Source: Pseudomonadales bacterium | Lineage (GTDB): Bacteria; Pseudomonadota; Gammaproteobacteria; Pseudomonadales; Azotimanducaceae | Length of the DNA: 57,423 nt | Direction: 5' to 3' | NCBI GenBank assembly: GCA_022827245.1 | Contig: JAJDTI010000043.1 | Coordinates: 1-57,423 of the forward strand | Shown here: positions 1 through 10,407 of the stretch, one piece after another | Position numbering within the stretch: position 1 is the stretch's first letter | Layout of the letters: each line of letters opens with the position of its first letter | The notes under the pieces: generated by a model | The model's database searches: none | Told to the model about the DNA's origin: nothing | What the model saw: only the letters and a program-made list of their open reading frames with translations | Translations under genes and position numbers: made by a program

Positions 1-6
1 CCGCCG

Positions 7-1251
7 TCACTGCAACACGCTGACGTGTCCGCCCTCCGCCAGCACTTCCGCGGGCACGTCGGCCAGCGACGCGAGCACCCGCTCGCCCCCGGTCAGGCCC
101 GCGACGATCACCACCCCGGACCCGCGCGTCGAGCCGACCTCGACGGGGCGGCGGAAGACCCGCGCATCGTCGACCACCCACACGTGCGCGTCCCCCGCGC
201 TGTCCGCCACGGCCGCGCCGGGCACGAGCACGCCCACCGGGCCGGCAACGGGCGGCGGGGCAACGTCTTCCGTCAGGAACGCCACCTTCACTCCCATGTC
301 CGGCAGCACGCGCTCGTCCCGCTCCACGAAGGCGATGCGCACGCGCACGGTCGCCTTGGTGCGGTCCGCCGCCGGAATCGTCGCGATGACCTCCGCCGGC
401 ATGGGATCGTCCGGGTAGGCATTCAGCGAGATCGTCGCCGGCTGGCCCGAGTACACGCGGTTGATGTACGCCTCGTTCACGTCGACCTCCACCTCGAGCG
501 AGTCCATGTCGACGATGGTGCAGATGCCCGTGCGCGTGAAGCCGCCACCGGCGGAGATCGGCGAGATCATCTCGCCGGGCTGGGCATCCTTCGCGATCAC
601 GACGCCGGCAAACGGCGCGCGGATCTGCATGTCCGCGACCATCTGGCGCTGGACGTCGATGCTGCGTTCCGCGACGTTGAGTTCCTGTTGCGCTCGGGAC
701 AGGCGGGCGTTCAGGGCCTCCACGGAGAGCGTGTCCCGGTCGAGGTCCGCCTGGCTCGCGAGATTGCGTTCCGCAAGGCCGCTCGTGCGCCGCAGGTCGA
801 GCTCGGCCTGGCGGAGCTGGACCCGCATTTCGTCGAGGGAGGCGCGCGCCGCGGCGTGCTGCGACTCGGCCAGTTCGAGCTGCGCCCTCGGGATGCTGTC
901 GTCGAGTTGCGCGAGCAACTGCTCGGCCGCCACCGTCATCCCCTCCTCCACCAGGACCTCGAGGACCTTGCCGGTGACCTTGGCGCTGACGGTCGCCTGG
1001 CGCCGGGCGACCACGTAGCCGGTCGCGTCGAGCACGCTGTCGCCCGCGGGCGCCGCCGCCATGGTCCGCGCGACGACCGTGCGCACGGGCGTGGTCGCCG
1101 CCTCGGTGGGGAAGTCGATGTAGAGACCCACGAAGCCGATGCCGGCCACGATGGCGATCGCCACGAACCACTTGATGGGTCGACCGCTCCCCGAGGAGTC
1201 TTCGTCGCTCCTGTCGATGCGCAACTCGGACAGGAGCGCCTTCTTGTCCAT
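7..1251 (-). CDS. Periplasmic adaptor subunit of an efflux pump (HlyD/MacA-type membrane fusion protein)
   Basis: 414 residues, the usual length for MacA/AcrA-type adaptors. A cytoplasmic N-terminus is followed by one membrane segment at about 27-47. Then comes a lipoyl-like barrel-sandwich half around 85-110 (SAKVTGKVLEVLVEEG), a long heptad-rich hairpin of about 115-210 rich in Ala, Gln, Leu and Arg, the second lipoyl half (QIRAPFAGVVIAKDAQPGE), and beta-barrel and membrane-proximal domains to the end. Such proteins bridge an inner-membrane pump and an outer-membrane channel. The partner permease and ATPase would be transcribed next, beyond the left edge, so the pump class (MacAB-type ABC or RND) is not settled. 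It is divergent from the gene at 1430. Confidence 0.88.
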   Translation of the reverse strand: MDKKALLSELRIDRSDEDSSGSGRPIKWFVAIAIVAGIGFVGLYIDFPTEAATTPVRTVVARTMAAAPAGDSVLDATGYVVARRQATVSAKVTGKVLEVLVEEGMTVAAEQLLAQLDDSIPRAQLELAESQHAAARASLDEMRVQLRQAELDLRRTSGLAERNLASQADLDRDTLSVEALNARLSRAQQELNVAERSIDVQRQMVADMQIRAPFAGVVIAKDAQPGEMISPISAGGGFTRTGICTIVDMDSLEVEVDVNEAYINRVYSGQPATISLNAYPDDPMPAEVIATIPAADRTKATVRVRIAFVERDERVLPDMGVKVAFLTEDVAPPPVAGPVGVLVPGAAVADSAGDAHVWVVDDARVFRRPVEVGSTRGSGVVIVAGLTGGERVLASLADVPAEVLAEGGHVSVLQ

Positions 1252-1394
1252 CCGACTATTTTACCCGCCTGTACGCGGACGCCAACGCAACTTTCCGTTG
1301 CGCCGACGGCTCTGGACATCCGGGCCGGGGCGTGTGCAAAGTACGGTGCGCGGCCGAGCCCGGGCACACGCGGCGAGGCCCCGGACGCTGCGGT

Positions 1395-1400
1395 TAGAAT
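1395..1400 (+). promoter_or_regulatory. Putative -10 element TAGAAT
   Basis: An AT-rich hexamer in an otherwise GC-rich intergenic stretch (1252-1429), 30 bases before the proposed start at 1430. No convincing -35 is visible 16-18 bases upstream. The same kind of isolated -10 hexamer recurs before several genes here. The rest of 1252-1429 shows nothing recognisable. Confidence 0.4.
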
Positions 1401-1429
1401 GCCCGCTCCACCCGCCCGGAGCGCCCGCG

Positions 1430-2698
1430 TTGGCCGAACGAACGGCCCGGATCGTGCACGACATCGCCGACATCCCGGCCGATGCGTGGAACCGGTGCGC
1501 GAACCCCGAATCGGCCAATGGCGCCGCCTACAACCCGTTCCTCGATCACCGTTTCCTGCGCGCCCTGGAGGCGAGCGGCAGCGTCTCCGCGCAGACCGGC
1601 TGGCAACCGTTCCACCTCGCCCTCTGCGAGGAGGAACCGACCGCGGCCCGGGAGGGCGACGGCGACGGCCCCCTCGCGGGGCAAGGCGCGCTCGGTCGGG
1701 TGCTTGGTGTCGTGCCGATGTACCTGAAGTCCCACTCGCGCGGCGAGTACGTATTCGACGCGGGGTGGGCCAATGCCTGGTACCGGGCCGGCGGCGAGTA
1801 CTACCCGAAACTGCAGTCGAGCGTGCCGTTCACCCCGGCGACCGGACGCCGCCTGCTGGCGCCGGACACCCCGGACCGGACCGAGATCGAGGACCAGCTA
1901 CTGATGGCCGCCGTGCAGGCGGCGCACCAGATCGACGTCAGCTCGCTGCACTTCACGTTCCTGCCCGAGGCGCAGTGGGAGCGCGCGGGGAAGCTCGGCA
2001 TGCTGCAGCGCATGGACACCCAGTTCCACTGGGAGAACGCGGGCTACGCGTCCTTCGACGCGTTCCTCGCCGCGCTGTCCTCGAAGAAGCGCAAGAACAT
2101 CCGCCGGGAGCGGCGGGAAGCCCGCGCCAACGGGATCGAGATCGAGTGCGTGACCGGCGGCGACCTCACGGAAGGCCACTGGGACGCGTTCTACGACTTC
2201 TACGTCGACACTGGGCACCGCAAGTGGGGCACGCCCTACCTGAACCGCCGGTTCTTCAGTCTCCTGAACGAGACCATGCCGGACGAGACCCTGCTCATCC
2301 TGGCGCGGCGGGATGGGCGCTACATCGCGGGCGCGCTCAATTTCATCGGCTCCGACGCCCTCTTCGGCCGCAACTGGGGCTGCATCGAGGACCACCGGTT
2401 CCTGCATTTCGAGGTCTGCTACTACCAGGCGATCGACTTCGCCATCGAACGCGGGCTCAAGCGCGTCGAGGCCGGGGCACAGGGGCCGCACAAGATCGCG
2501 CGCGGCTATGTGCCCCGTGCGACGTACTCGGCGCACTGGGTTCGCGACACGGGGTTCCGCGACGCCGTGCGGCGGTTCGTCAACGAAGAGCGCCGCCACG
2601 TGGAACACGACATCGAGTGGTTCGCCGAGCACGCCCCGTTCCGCAAGGACCTCGACCTGTCGCGCTACCGGGAGACGGTGCGGATCGAGGGCGCCTGA
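1430..2698 (+). CDS. GNAT-like acyltransferase of the DUF482 (FemAB-related, 'peptidogalycan biosynthesis') family
   Basis: 422 residues from a TTG start at 1430, chosen because GGAG lies nine bases upstream and because family members begin close to the segment 'VHDIADIPADAW'. An in-frame ATG at 1139 would add about 97 residues read out of the antisense of the efflux adaptor and is unlikely. Family landmarks include 'NPFLDHRFLRALEASGS', the basic stretch 'SKKRKNIRRERRE', and a C-terminal part ending in 'AQGPHKIARGYVP', typical of this family. FemAB-type folds transfer acyl or aminoacyl groups, but the substrate of DUF482 proteins is not established. It is probably cytosolic. It converges with the DUF3014 gene 34 bases downstream. 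Confidence 0.85.
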   Translation: MAERTARIVHDIADIPADAWNRCANPESANGAAYNPFLDHRFLRALEASGSVSAQTGWQPFHLALCEEEPTAAREGDGDGPLAGQGALGRVLGVVPMYLKSHSRGEYVFDAGWANAWYRAGGEYYPKLQSSVPFTPATGRRLLAPDTPDRTEIEDQLLMAAVQAAHQIDVSSLHFTFLPEAQWERAGKLGMLQRMDTQFHWENAGYASFDAFLAALSSKKRKNIRRERREARANGIEIECVTGGDLTEGHWDAFYDFYVDTGHRKWGTPYLNRRFFSLLNETMPDETLLILARRDGRYIAGALNFIGSDALFGRNWGCIEDHRFLHFEVCYYQAIDFAIERGLKRVEAGAQGPHKIARGYVPRATYSAHWVRDTGFRDAVRRFVNEERRHVEHDIEWFAEHAPFRKDLDLSRYRETVRIEGA

Positions 2699-2732
2699 CC
2701 GCGCGGCGGGGCCGCCGGCGCCCCGTGCCGGG

Positions 2733-3587
2733 TCAATCGTCCGGACAGGACTCCGCCGGCGGCGGCGTCGGCCGGGCGAGTTCGGCCCGCACGGCGCGCG
2801 CGTGGTCCTGCAGCCGCGCCAGGTTCGCAGGCCCCATGCGGAGCAACTGCTTCTGGAAGTCGTCGAGCGCCTCCAGCGACGGGTCGGCGTATTCGTAGAG
2901 CACGTTCGGCCGCGTCAGGGGGACGAAGCCCGGCGGCGTCGGCACCGCGAGGACCCGCTCGAGCAGGGCGTCCACCCCGGCCCGGACGTCCGGCCCCGTC
3001 TCCCCGAGGGCCGCGAGCGCCTCCGCCAGGAGCGGTTCGAAGCGCGTGACCAGCGCCACCGTGCGTTCCGGCGACAGGCAGGTGACGATGTCGACGAAGC
3101 GCACGTAACGGCGGTACGAGGCTGGATCCACGTAGGCGACGCCGTCGCGCTCCACCGTCCGGAACGGACCGTTCACGGCCATGAAGTCGAGTTGCCCGCG
3201 CGGGACCCGGCCCGCCGCGGCGGCCGCGACGACCGCCGCCGCGCGCCGCAGGAGGTCTTCCTGGGCGAGCCACGCCGGCGCGAGTCCGCCTACGCAGCCG
3301 GTCACCCCTTCCGCCACCACGGCGTCGCTCTCGCCAAGCGCAGGCAGCGGTGGTGGTGGCGGCGGCTGCACGCAGGCTTCCGGGGCTGCCGTCTCGTCGG
3401 TCGGCGGGGTCGTCGGTGTTGTGGGCGTGACCTCCACCCGTGGCGGCTCCGCCGTCGGGGACGGCGCCTCTTCAACGATCGCCGGCGGGGCCGGAGCCTG
3501 TGCCTGCCACACGAGCAGCGCCGCGACGGCCAGTATCACGACCGCGCCGATCGCGACGGCATGCCACCGCGTCACGACGGACCCCAC
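2733..3587 (-). CDS. Membrane-anchored DUF3014 protein
   Basis: 284 residues. One N-terminal membrane helix at about 10-27 is followed by a Pro/Thr/Ala-rich linker (about 30-85) and a conserved periplasmic domain from about residue 95 to near the end. Landmarks of DUF3014 are '[15 protein letters not shown]', '[13 protein letters not shown]' and '[20 protein letters not shown]'. The family is found mainly in Gammaproteobacteria and has no assigned function. Type II membrane topology follows from the single uncleaved-looking anchor. It is divergent from asnS, whose promoter-like hexamer lies about 50 bases from its start. Confidence 0.85.
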   Translation of the reverse strand: MGSVVTRWHAVAIGAVVILAVAALLVWQAQAPAPPAIVEEAPSPTAEPPRVEVTPTTPTTPPTDETAAPEACVQPPPPPPLPALGESDAVVAEGVTGCVGGLAPAWLAQEDLLRRAAAVVAAAAAGRVPRGQLDFMAVNGPFRTVERDGVAYVDPASYRRYVRFVDIVTCLSPERTVALVTRFEPLLAEALAALGETGPDVRAGVDALLERVLAVPTPPGFVPLTRPNVLYEYADPSLEALDDFQKQLLRMGPANLARLQDHARAVRAELARPTPPPAESCPDD

Positions 3588-3639
3588 CGGGCGCGCCCCG
3601 AAACCGCCGTCAAGCTACCGGGAGCGCTCCCCGATCCGC

Positions 3640-3645
3640 TATCAT
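3640..3645 (+). promoter_or_regulatory. Putative -10 element TATCAT for asnS
   Basis: TATCAT lies 32 bases before the preferred asnS start and only eight before an alternative in-frame TTG at 3653. Transcription would begin near 3652, so initiation at 3653 would be essentially leaderless. No clear -35 is visible. Confidence 0.4.
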
Positions 3646-3676
3646 CGTCCGCTTGCCCGCCACGCTCCCGCCGCGT

Positions 3677-5061
<1,385 letters not shown>

Positions 5062-5065
<4 letters not shown>

Positions 5066-6867
5066 TCGCATTTTCCGGCGTGGGGCGCGCCCCTCGCGCT
5101 CCCCTGCTGAAGGCTCTTCTCCGGCTGCGCGTGTTCGTCGCGCGCTACCGGGGCCGCCTTACGGGCGGCATCGCCGCGTTCGCCCTCGCCCGGGTGTTCG
5201 AGGCCCTCATCCCGCTGATGCTGATGATCGGCATCGATCGGCTGAAGGAGGGCAACCCGGATGTCCTCGCGCCGGCGCTCGGCATCGTCGCGGCGGTGTG
5301 CGCGCGTTTCGTCACGGTCTCGTTCGCGCGCATGGCGGTGCGGCGCGCGGGGCTGCTCGTCGCGTTCGACCTGCGGCAGCGGCTCTACGCGCACCTGCAG
5401 CTCATGGGCCCGAGGTTCTTCGGCCGCTACACGATCGGCGACATGATGACACGCGCCGTGGCCGACATCGGCCTGATCCAGCGGCTGATTTCCCACGGCA
5501 CCATCCTCTCCGTGATCCTCATCTTCGCGAGCGTCGTGGGCTTCACGTTCATGCTGTCGCTCTCCTGGCAGTTGACGCTGCTCATCTTTCCCCCGCTGCC
5601 GTTCATCTTCCTCTACGCGTGGAAGGCCTCCCGCCGCATGGGCCTCGCTTCCCGGGCGGTGCAGGAGCGGCTGTCCGAACTGGGCGGACACGTGCAGGAG
5701 AACCTTGCGGGCATCCGGACCATCCAGGCGATGGCGCAGGAGGACAACGAGATCGCGCGTTTCGCCGGCACCAACCAGCGCTACGCCGGCGCGTTCCGGC
5801 ACCAGGCGCGGCTGAATTCCCGGATGAGCGCGATCATGCCGACGCTCGCGGCGCTCTGCTCCGTCGGAATCCTCGGGTACGGCGGCCACCTGGTGCTCAC
5901 GGAACGCCTGACCGTCGGCGAGTTCACCGCGTTCTTCCTGTACGTGAACATGGTGGTGCAGCCGTTTCGGGTGGCCGGGTTCGTCGTGAACCTGTTCCAG
6001 CGCGCCGCGGTCGCGAGCGACCGGCTGTTCGACGTCTTCGACCGGGCCGCCGAGATCGAGGACGCGCCGGACACCGCCGCCCCCGCGCACATCGTCGGCG
6101 ACATCTCCGTCCGGCATCTCCATTTCGCCTACGAAGGCGCTCCGCGCAAGGCGCTCGCCGACGTGAACCTCGACATCCCGAGAGGCGAGTCGATCACGGT
6201 GATGGGCCGCGTCGGCGCGGGCAAGACGACGCTCTTGAAGCAGCTCGTGCGCATCCTGGACACGCCTGCCGGAACGGTGTTCATCGACGGCACGGACGTG
6301 CGCGACTATCCGCTCGCGCAGCTGCGGGCGCAGGTCGCCATGGTCCCGCAGGACCCGTTCCTGTTCGGTGAGCCCGTGCGCGAGAACCTCTCCTACGACG
6401 ATCCCGCACGCGCCCTCGATCTCGTATGGCAGGCGGCGGAGGCTGCCGACTTCCGCGAGACCGTCGAGGACATGCCCGAGGGCATGGAGACGGTGGTCGG
6501 CGAGCGCGGCGTGACGCTGTCCGGCGGGCAGAAGCAGCGCGCGACGCTGGCCCGCGGGCTTATCCGCCATGCGCCCGTCCTGATACTCGACGACTGCTTC
6601 TCCTCCGTGGACACGGAGACCGAGGAGCACATCCTGTCCGAGCTGCGGCGGCTGCGGCGCGGCAAGACCACGATACTCGTCTCGCACCGCGTCTCGACGG
6701 CGCGGCATTCGGACCGCATCGTGATCCTCGAGGACGGCGCCATCGCCGAGGTCGGCACGCACGACGAGCTGCTGGCCACCGGCGGCTTCTACGCGGAACT
6801 CGAGCGGATCCAGCGCGAAGGGGCCGATGCGTCGGACTACGCGGCCGCGGCGGGAGCGCCGGCGTAA
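5062..6867 (+). CDS. ABC exporter half-transporter, first subunit of a MdlA/MdlB-like heterodimer
   Basis: 601 residues. The TTG at 5062 overlaps the asnS stop. Six membrane segments occupy about residues 25-300, followed by the nucleotide-binding domain from about 345. Walker A is '[11 protein letters not shown]', the signature is 'LSGGQKQR', and Walker B reads '[12 protein letters not shown]'. The residue after the Walker B aspartate is Asp rather than the catalytic Glu, and a Cys follows. Such a degenerate site is common in one half of heterodimeric exporters (E. coli MdlA also has LDD). The partner gene starts in the stop codon of this one. The substrate is unknown; export of lipids, drugs or peptides is typical of the type. 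Confidence 0.9.
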
Positions 6868-8759
6868 TGGCCGAGAGCGCCCGCATGACGTCGCGGCGGC
6901 GGCGCGACTACGCGATGTTCGACGCCGAGCTGACCGGCGCGGTGATGAACCTCTCGCTGCTGCGCCGCCTCTTGCACTGGATGAAGCCCTACCGAGCCAC
7001 CTTCGCCGTGAGCGGGGCGCTCGTGCTCGTCGCCTCCACCCTGCAGATCCTGCTGCCCATGGTGGTCTCGCTGGTCGGCATCGACTACGTGATCGGGGGC
7101 CAGACCGACACGGATACGCCGGACATGGGCCTGGTCGAGCTCACCGTCGCCCTCTCCGACGGGCTCGGCCTGCCCCCGCTGCTCGCGGCGTGCTGCCTTT
7201 ACGTCGTGTTGCAGCTCGCCTGGGCCGTGACCGTGCATGCGCATCGCATGACGCTCATCACGTCCGTGATCAAGGGGCTGCGAGACCTGCGTCTCGACCT
7301 GTTCCGGCACCTCGAGACGCGGCCCTCCTCGTTCTACGACCGCGTCGCGGTGGGGCGCGTGATGACCCGCGTGACCAACGACATCGAGGCGCTCTACGAA
7401 CTGCTGCGCGGCCTCGGCGCGCTGATCGGCGAGTTCGCGCCGTTCCTCGTCGCCCTGGTCATCATGCTCTCGATCAGCGCCGAGCTGACCGGCATCCTGC
7501 TGCTCGCCCTGCCCCTGATCGCCGTCGTCACGTTCTACTTCCGCCGCGCCACGCGCGTGCTCTTCCGCCTGGTCCGGCTGTCCGTCTCGGCGCTCAACCA
7601 GAACCTGCAGGAGAACCTCTCGGGGCTGCAGGTCGTGCAGCTTTCGCGCCGGGAGCGTTACAACCACCGGCGCTATACCGAGATCAACGAGCGCAACCTC
7701 GCCGCCGAGACGAAGTCGATGCGCCTCGAGACGGCCTACGGGGCGTTCACCGACAGCATGGCGTCCATCGCCATCGGCGCGGTCCTCTGGTTCGGCGGCG
7801 GCGACGTGATCCAGGAACGCATGACGCTGGGCGGCGTCGTGCTCTTCACCCAGTTCATCGCCATGCTGTTCCACCCGATCGTCGTGCTCGGCGAACAGCT
7901 CAACGTGCTGTTCCGCGCCATGGCGAGCGGCGAGCGCATCTTCCAGGCCCTCGACTGGGACGAGACCATCCACGAGCCGGACGCGCCCGCCGACCTGCCC
8001 GCGCGGCTGCGTGGCGAGGTGACGTTCCGCGACCTCTGCTTCCGCTACGACGCCGACGTGCCGGTGCTGCGGAACGTCTCCCTCACCATCGCCCCCGGCG
8101 AGAAGCTCGCCATCGTCGGACCGACCGGTTCCGGCAAGAGCACACTCATCAAGCTGCTCGGGCGCTTCTACGACTTCGACGACGGGCAGATCTTCCTCGA
8201 CGGCATCGACCTCAACCGCATCCGCTCCCGCGACCTGCGGCGGCGCGTCGGCGTGGTGCCGCAGGACTTCCACATCTTCAGCGGGACGATCCACGACAAC
8301 ATCGCCCTCGGCGACGCCGCCATCGACCGCGACCGCATCGTCCAGGCGGCGCGGACCGTGAACGCCCACGACTTCATCGCGGCCCTGCCGAAGAACTACG
8401 ACACGCCGCTGTCCGAGCGCGGCCAGAACCTGTCCCAGGGCCAGCGCCAACTCCTCGCGTTCGCCCGCGTACTCGCCGCCGACCCCGAAATCCTGATCCT
8501 CGACGAGGCGACCGCGAGCATCGACACGGAGACCGAACTCCTCATCCAGGACGCGCTACGAAAGCTCACGGCCGGACGCACGTCGATCCTCATCGCGCAC
8601 CGCCTGCAGACGATCCAGGAAGCCGACCGCGTGGTCGTCCTCGACGACGGCCAGGTGAAGGAGGTGGGTACCCACGATGAACTGCTGGCCGCCCGCGGAC
8701 TCTACTTCACGCTGCACGAACTGCAGTTCCAGGAAACCGGAACAGCGACGGGTTCGTAG
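6867..8759 (+). CDS. ABC exporter half-transporter, second subunit (MdlB-like)
   Basis: 630 residues. The ATG at 6867 shares one base with the TAA of the first subunit (TAATG), so translation is coupled. A roughly 40-residue N-terminal extension precedes six membrane segments (about 45-335). The nucleotide-binding domain has Walker A 'GPTGSGKSTLIKLLG', Q-loop 'VVPQDFHIFSGTI', signature 'LSQGQRQ' and a canonical Walker B 'ILILDEATASID' with the catalytic Glu. It therefore supplies the competent hydrolysis site to the heterodimer while the partner has Asp there. The gene ends before a strong hairpin in the convergent spacer at 8760-8817. Confidence 0.92.
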   Translation: MAESARMTSRRRRDYAMFDAELTGAVMNLSLLRRLLHWMKPYRATFAVSGALVLVASTLQILLPMVVSLVGIDYVIGGQTDTDTPDMGLVELTVALSDGLGLPPLLAACCLYVVLQLAWAVTVHAHRMTLITSVIKGLRDLRLDLFRHLETRPSSFYDRVAVGRVMTRVTNDIEALYELLRGLGALIGEFAPFLVALVIMLSISAELTGILLLALPLIAVVTFYFRRATRVLFRLVRLSVSALNQNLQENLSGLQVVQLSRRERYNHRRYTEINERNLAAETKSMRLETAYGAFTDSMASIAIGAVLWFGGGDVIQERMTLGGVVLFTQFIAMLFHPIVVLGEQLNVLFRAMASGERIFQALDWDETIHEPDAPADLPARLRGEVTFRDLCFRYDADVPVLRNVSLTIAPGEKLAIVGPTGSGKSTLIKLLGRFYDFDDGQIFLDGIDLNRIRSRDLRRRVGVVPQDFHIFSGTIHDNIALGDAAIDRDRIVQAARTVNAHDFIAALPKNYDTPLSERGQNLSQGQRQLLAFARVLAADPEILILDEATASIDTETELLIQDALRKLTAGRTSILIAHRLQTIQEADRVVVLDDGQVKEVGTHDELLAARGLYFTLHELQFQETGTATGS

Positions 8760-8771
8760 CCCCGGCGTCCA

Positions 8772-8799
8772 CCGCCAGCGCACCGCGGCGCGCTGGCGG
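8772..8799. terminator. Strong hairpin between convergent genes
   Basis: A perfect 10-bp GC-rich inverted repeat (arms 8772-8781 and 8790-8799, loop of eight) lies in the 58-base spacer between the ABC exporter stop (8759) and the opposing hydrolase stop (8818). There is no T-tract on either side, so it is terminator-like rather than a textbook intrinsic terminator. Confidence 0.55.
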
Positions 8800-8817
8800 C
8801 GCCAAACGGGCGCGCTC

Positions 8818-9690
8818 CTAGGCTAGTGCGCTTTCGAACAGAACCAGCAACCGCGCCCAGGCGCGTTCGGCCTGCTCTTCGTGGTAGACGGCGGAATCGG
8901 GCGGACACCAGCCGTGCAGCGCACCCGCATACACCTCGATCTCGGCGGGCAAGTTCGCCGCGTCGAAGGCTTCGCGCAGCTTGACCTTGGCGTCCGGGTC
9001 GCGTTCGTCGTCGTTCTCGGCGATGGCGAACAGGAAGCTTGCGCGCATATCCGGCACGAGGAGATGAGGACTGCTGTCGTCGTCGGTCGCCAGGCCGCCA
9101 CCGTGGAACGATGCGCCGGCGCCGATCCGGTCCGGCACCGCGGCGGCCGTGCGCATCGTCATCGGGCCGCCCATGCAGTAGCCCGTGGTGCCGATCTTGC
9201 GCGCGGTGTCGACAGCGGATTGCGCGTCCAGGTACTCGACGAACGCCTTCGCGTCGGTGACGTTGCCCTCCGGTGACAGGGACTGGTAGAGGGGCATCAC
9301 GGTCTCCCGGGTTGCCGCGTCCCCGAAGCTGGCGCCCTCGGGGACGACGGGCGCCCGCGCCTGGCGGTAGTAGGGGTTCGCGACCAGGACGGCGTAGCCG
9401 GAACCGGCGAGTCGGTCGCCCATGGCGCGGTGCGCGGGACGCAGACCGAGGATGTCGGGCCAGACGATCACGCCGGCATGCTGACCCGTGGCCGGGTGCG
9501 TGAAGTAGCAGTCCGCTTCTCCGTCCGGCGTCCTGACGGTCACGTCCTGGCCCGTGACCGCGGATGCGCCCTTGGCTCGCGGCATGATCGCCGCTACCGC
9601 CGCCGCGCCCGTGACTGCTGCGAAACGACGCCGGGTCAACGGACTGCCCAGCGCGGCGTCGATGTCCCGCTCCGTGTTTTCGTCGCACAT
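8818..9690 (-). CDS. Tat-exported dienelactone hydrolase family protein
   Basis: 290 residues. A twin-arginine type signal (TRRRF at 19-23, then an Ala-rich hydrophobic core) indicates export folded to the periplasm. The alpha/beta-hydrolase domain carries the dienelactone-hydrolase nucleophile elbow 'GYCMGG' with Cys172. The catalytic His is in 'ALHGWCPPDS' (about 259), and the Asp is likely in the segment 'AENDDERDPDA'. The Cys nucleophile separates it from serine esterases. Carboxymethylenebutenolidases act in chloroaromatic breakdown, but most members of this family have unknown substrates. No ring-cleavage genes are nearby, so a degradative role is not supported by context. Confidence 0.88.
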   Translation of the reverse strand: MCDENTERDIDAALGSPLTRRRFAAVTGAAAVAAIMPRAKGASAVTGQDVTVRTPDGEADCYFTHPATGQHAGVIVWPDILGLRPAHRAMGDRLAGSGYAVLVANPYYRQARAPVVPEGASFGDAATRETVMPLYQSLSPEGNVTDAKAFVEYLDAQSAVDTARKIGTTGYCMGGPMTMRTAAAVPDRIGAGASFHGGGLATDDDSSPHLLVPDMRASFLFAIAENDDERDPDAKVKLREAFDAANLPAEIEVYAGALHGWCPPDSAVYHEEQAERAWARLLVLFESALA

Positions 9691-9730
9691 GCCGATGCTC
9701 CCTGCCGGTCGAATGGACGCAGTCTAGGGG

Positions 9731-9773
9731 CTTGCGCCGTAGAACGGAACGGGCGTGGAGTCTACGGCGCAAG
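9731..9773. repeat. Perfect 13-bp inverted repeat with a 17-base loop
   Basis: The arms at 9731-9743 and 9761-9773 (CTTGCGCCGTAGA and its exact complement) are separated by 17 bases, in the spacer upstream of the hydrolase and downstream of the VOC gene. It could be an operator, a transcription terminator for the VOC gene (minus strand), or a mobile intergenic repeat. The spacer 9691-9905 otherwise contains no supported gene. Confidence 0.6.
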
Positions 9774-9874
9774 GCGATGGGACGGCGGGCGGCTGGGGCC
9801 AAAGGCGGCGCCCCGGCAACGGCTTTGGTGGCGCTGGCCGATTGGCTGCGCCGTTCGGCGAGGGCTTTCCGCCG

Positions 9875-9888
9875 CTGTCGATCGACAG
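9875..9888. repeat. 14-bp perfect palindrome CTGTCGATCGACAG
   Basis: An uninterrupted palindrome 18 bases downstream of the VOC gene stop (minus strand). It is too symmetric for an ordinary terminator stem with a loop and more like a protein-binding or repeat element. Its function is unknown. Confidence 0.45.
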
Positions 9889-9905
9889 GGTCGCCCGGCG
9901 CGCGG

Positions 9906-10340
9906 TCAGCCGCGCGGCCGTGCCGGCACCAGTTCCGTGAGGATCCCCCCGGCGCTCTTCGGGTGGAAGAAGGCCGCCGTGACGTTCCCGCCATCCGGGC
10001 GCCCGCCGAGGTCGATCTGGCGCATGCCCTGGGCGCGCAGCCGCGCCGCCTCGGCGGCCACGTCGTCGCAACCGTAGCCCCAGTGATGCAGGCCGGGCCC
10101 GAAGCGCTGCAGGTACTTGAAGGTGCCGGCCTCCGGAACCACCGGGATGAGCACCTCGATGCGCGTCTCGCCCATGCCGACCCGGAAGAAGTAGTTATGG
10201 GTGCCCTCCGGGGCAAAGTAGGCGCCGTCCGGCAACGGCGTGCTGCCGTCGAGCGGGAACCCCAGCTTGCCCTCGAGGGTCTCCATGGCCTCGTCGATGC
10301 TGTGGGCGACGACGCCGATGTGGTCCAGTCCTGTAATCAC
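9906..10340 (-). CDS. VOC-family protein resembling methylmalonyl-CoA epimerase
   Basis: 144 residues from a GTG at 10340. This start is preferred because GGAGGG sits eight bases upstream and the product then begins 'MITGLDHIGVV' like the family. An ATG at 10367 would add nine residues. The fold is two beta-alpha-beta-beta-beta modules. Metal-ligand positions known from methylmalonyl-CoA epimerase are present: His in 'LDHIGVV', an acidic residue in 'ETRIEVLIP', His in 'LHHWGYGCDD' and Glu in 'GGILTELVPA'. It would interconvert (R)- and (S)-methylmalonyl-CoA or act on another acyl-CoA. No mutase gene is nearby, so the exact reaction is open. It lies 67 bases downstream of ilvA on the same strand. 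Confidence 0.75.
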   Translation of the reverse strand: MITGLDHIGVVAHSIDEAMETLEGKLGFPLDGSTPLPDGAYFAPEGTHNYFFRVGMGETRIEVLIPVVPEAGTFKYLQRFGPGLHHWGYGCDDVAAEAARLRAQGMRQIDLGGRPDGGNVTAAFFHPKSAGGILTELVPARPRG

Positions 10341-10407
10341 GAGCCATCCCTCCGTTCGCGCTGCCATCGTACTACGCCCGCGGCACGGGGCACCGCGGCA
10401 CCGGGCA

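Noticed and set aside
25-2898. Very long plus-strand open frame antisense to the efflux adaptor and out of frame with DUF482
   Set aside because: Composition is Arg/His/Gly-rich without any domain, as expected for a shadow frame in 70% GC DNA; both overlapped genes have clear families.
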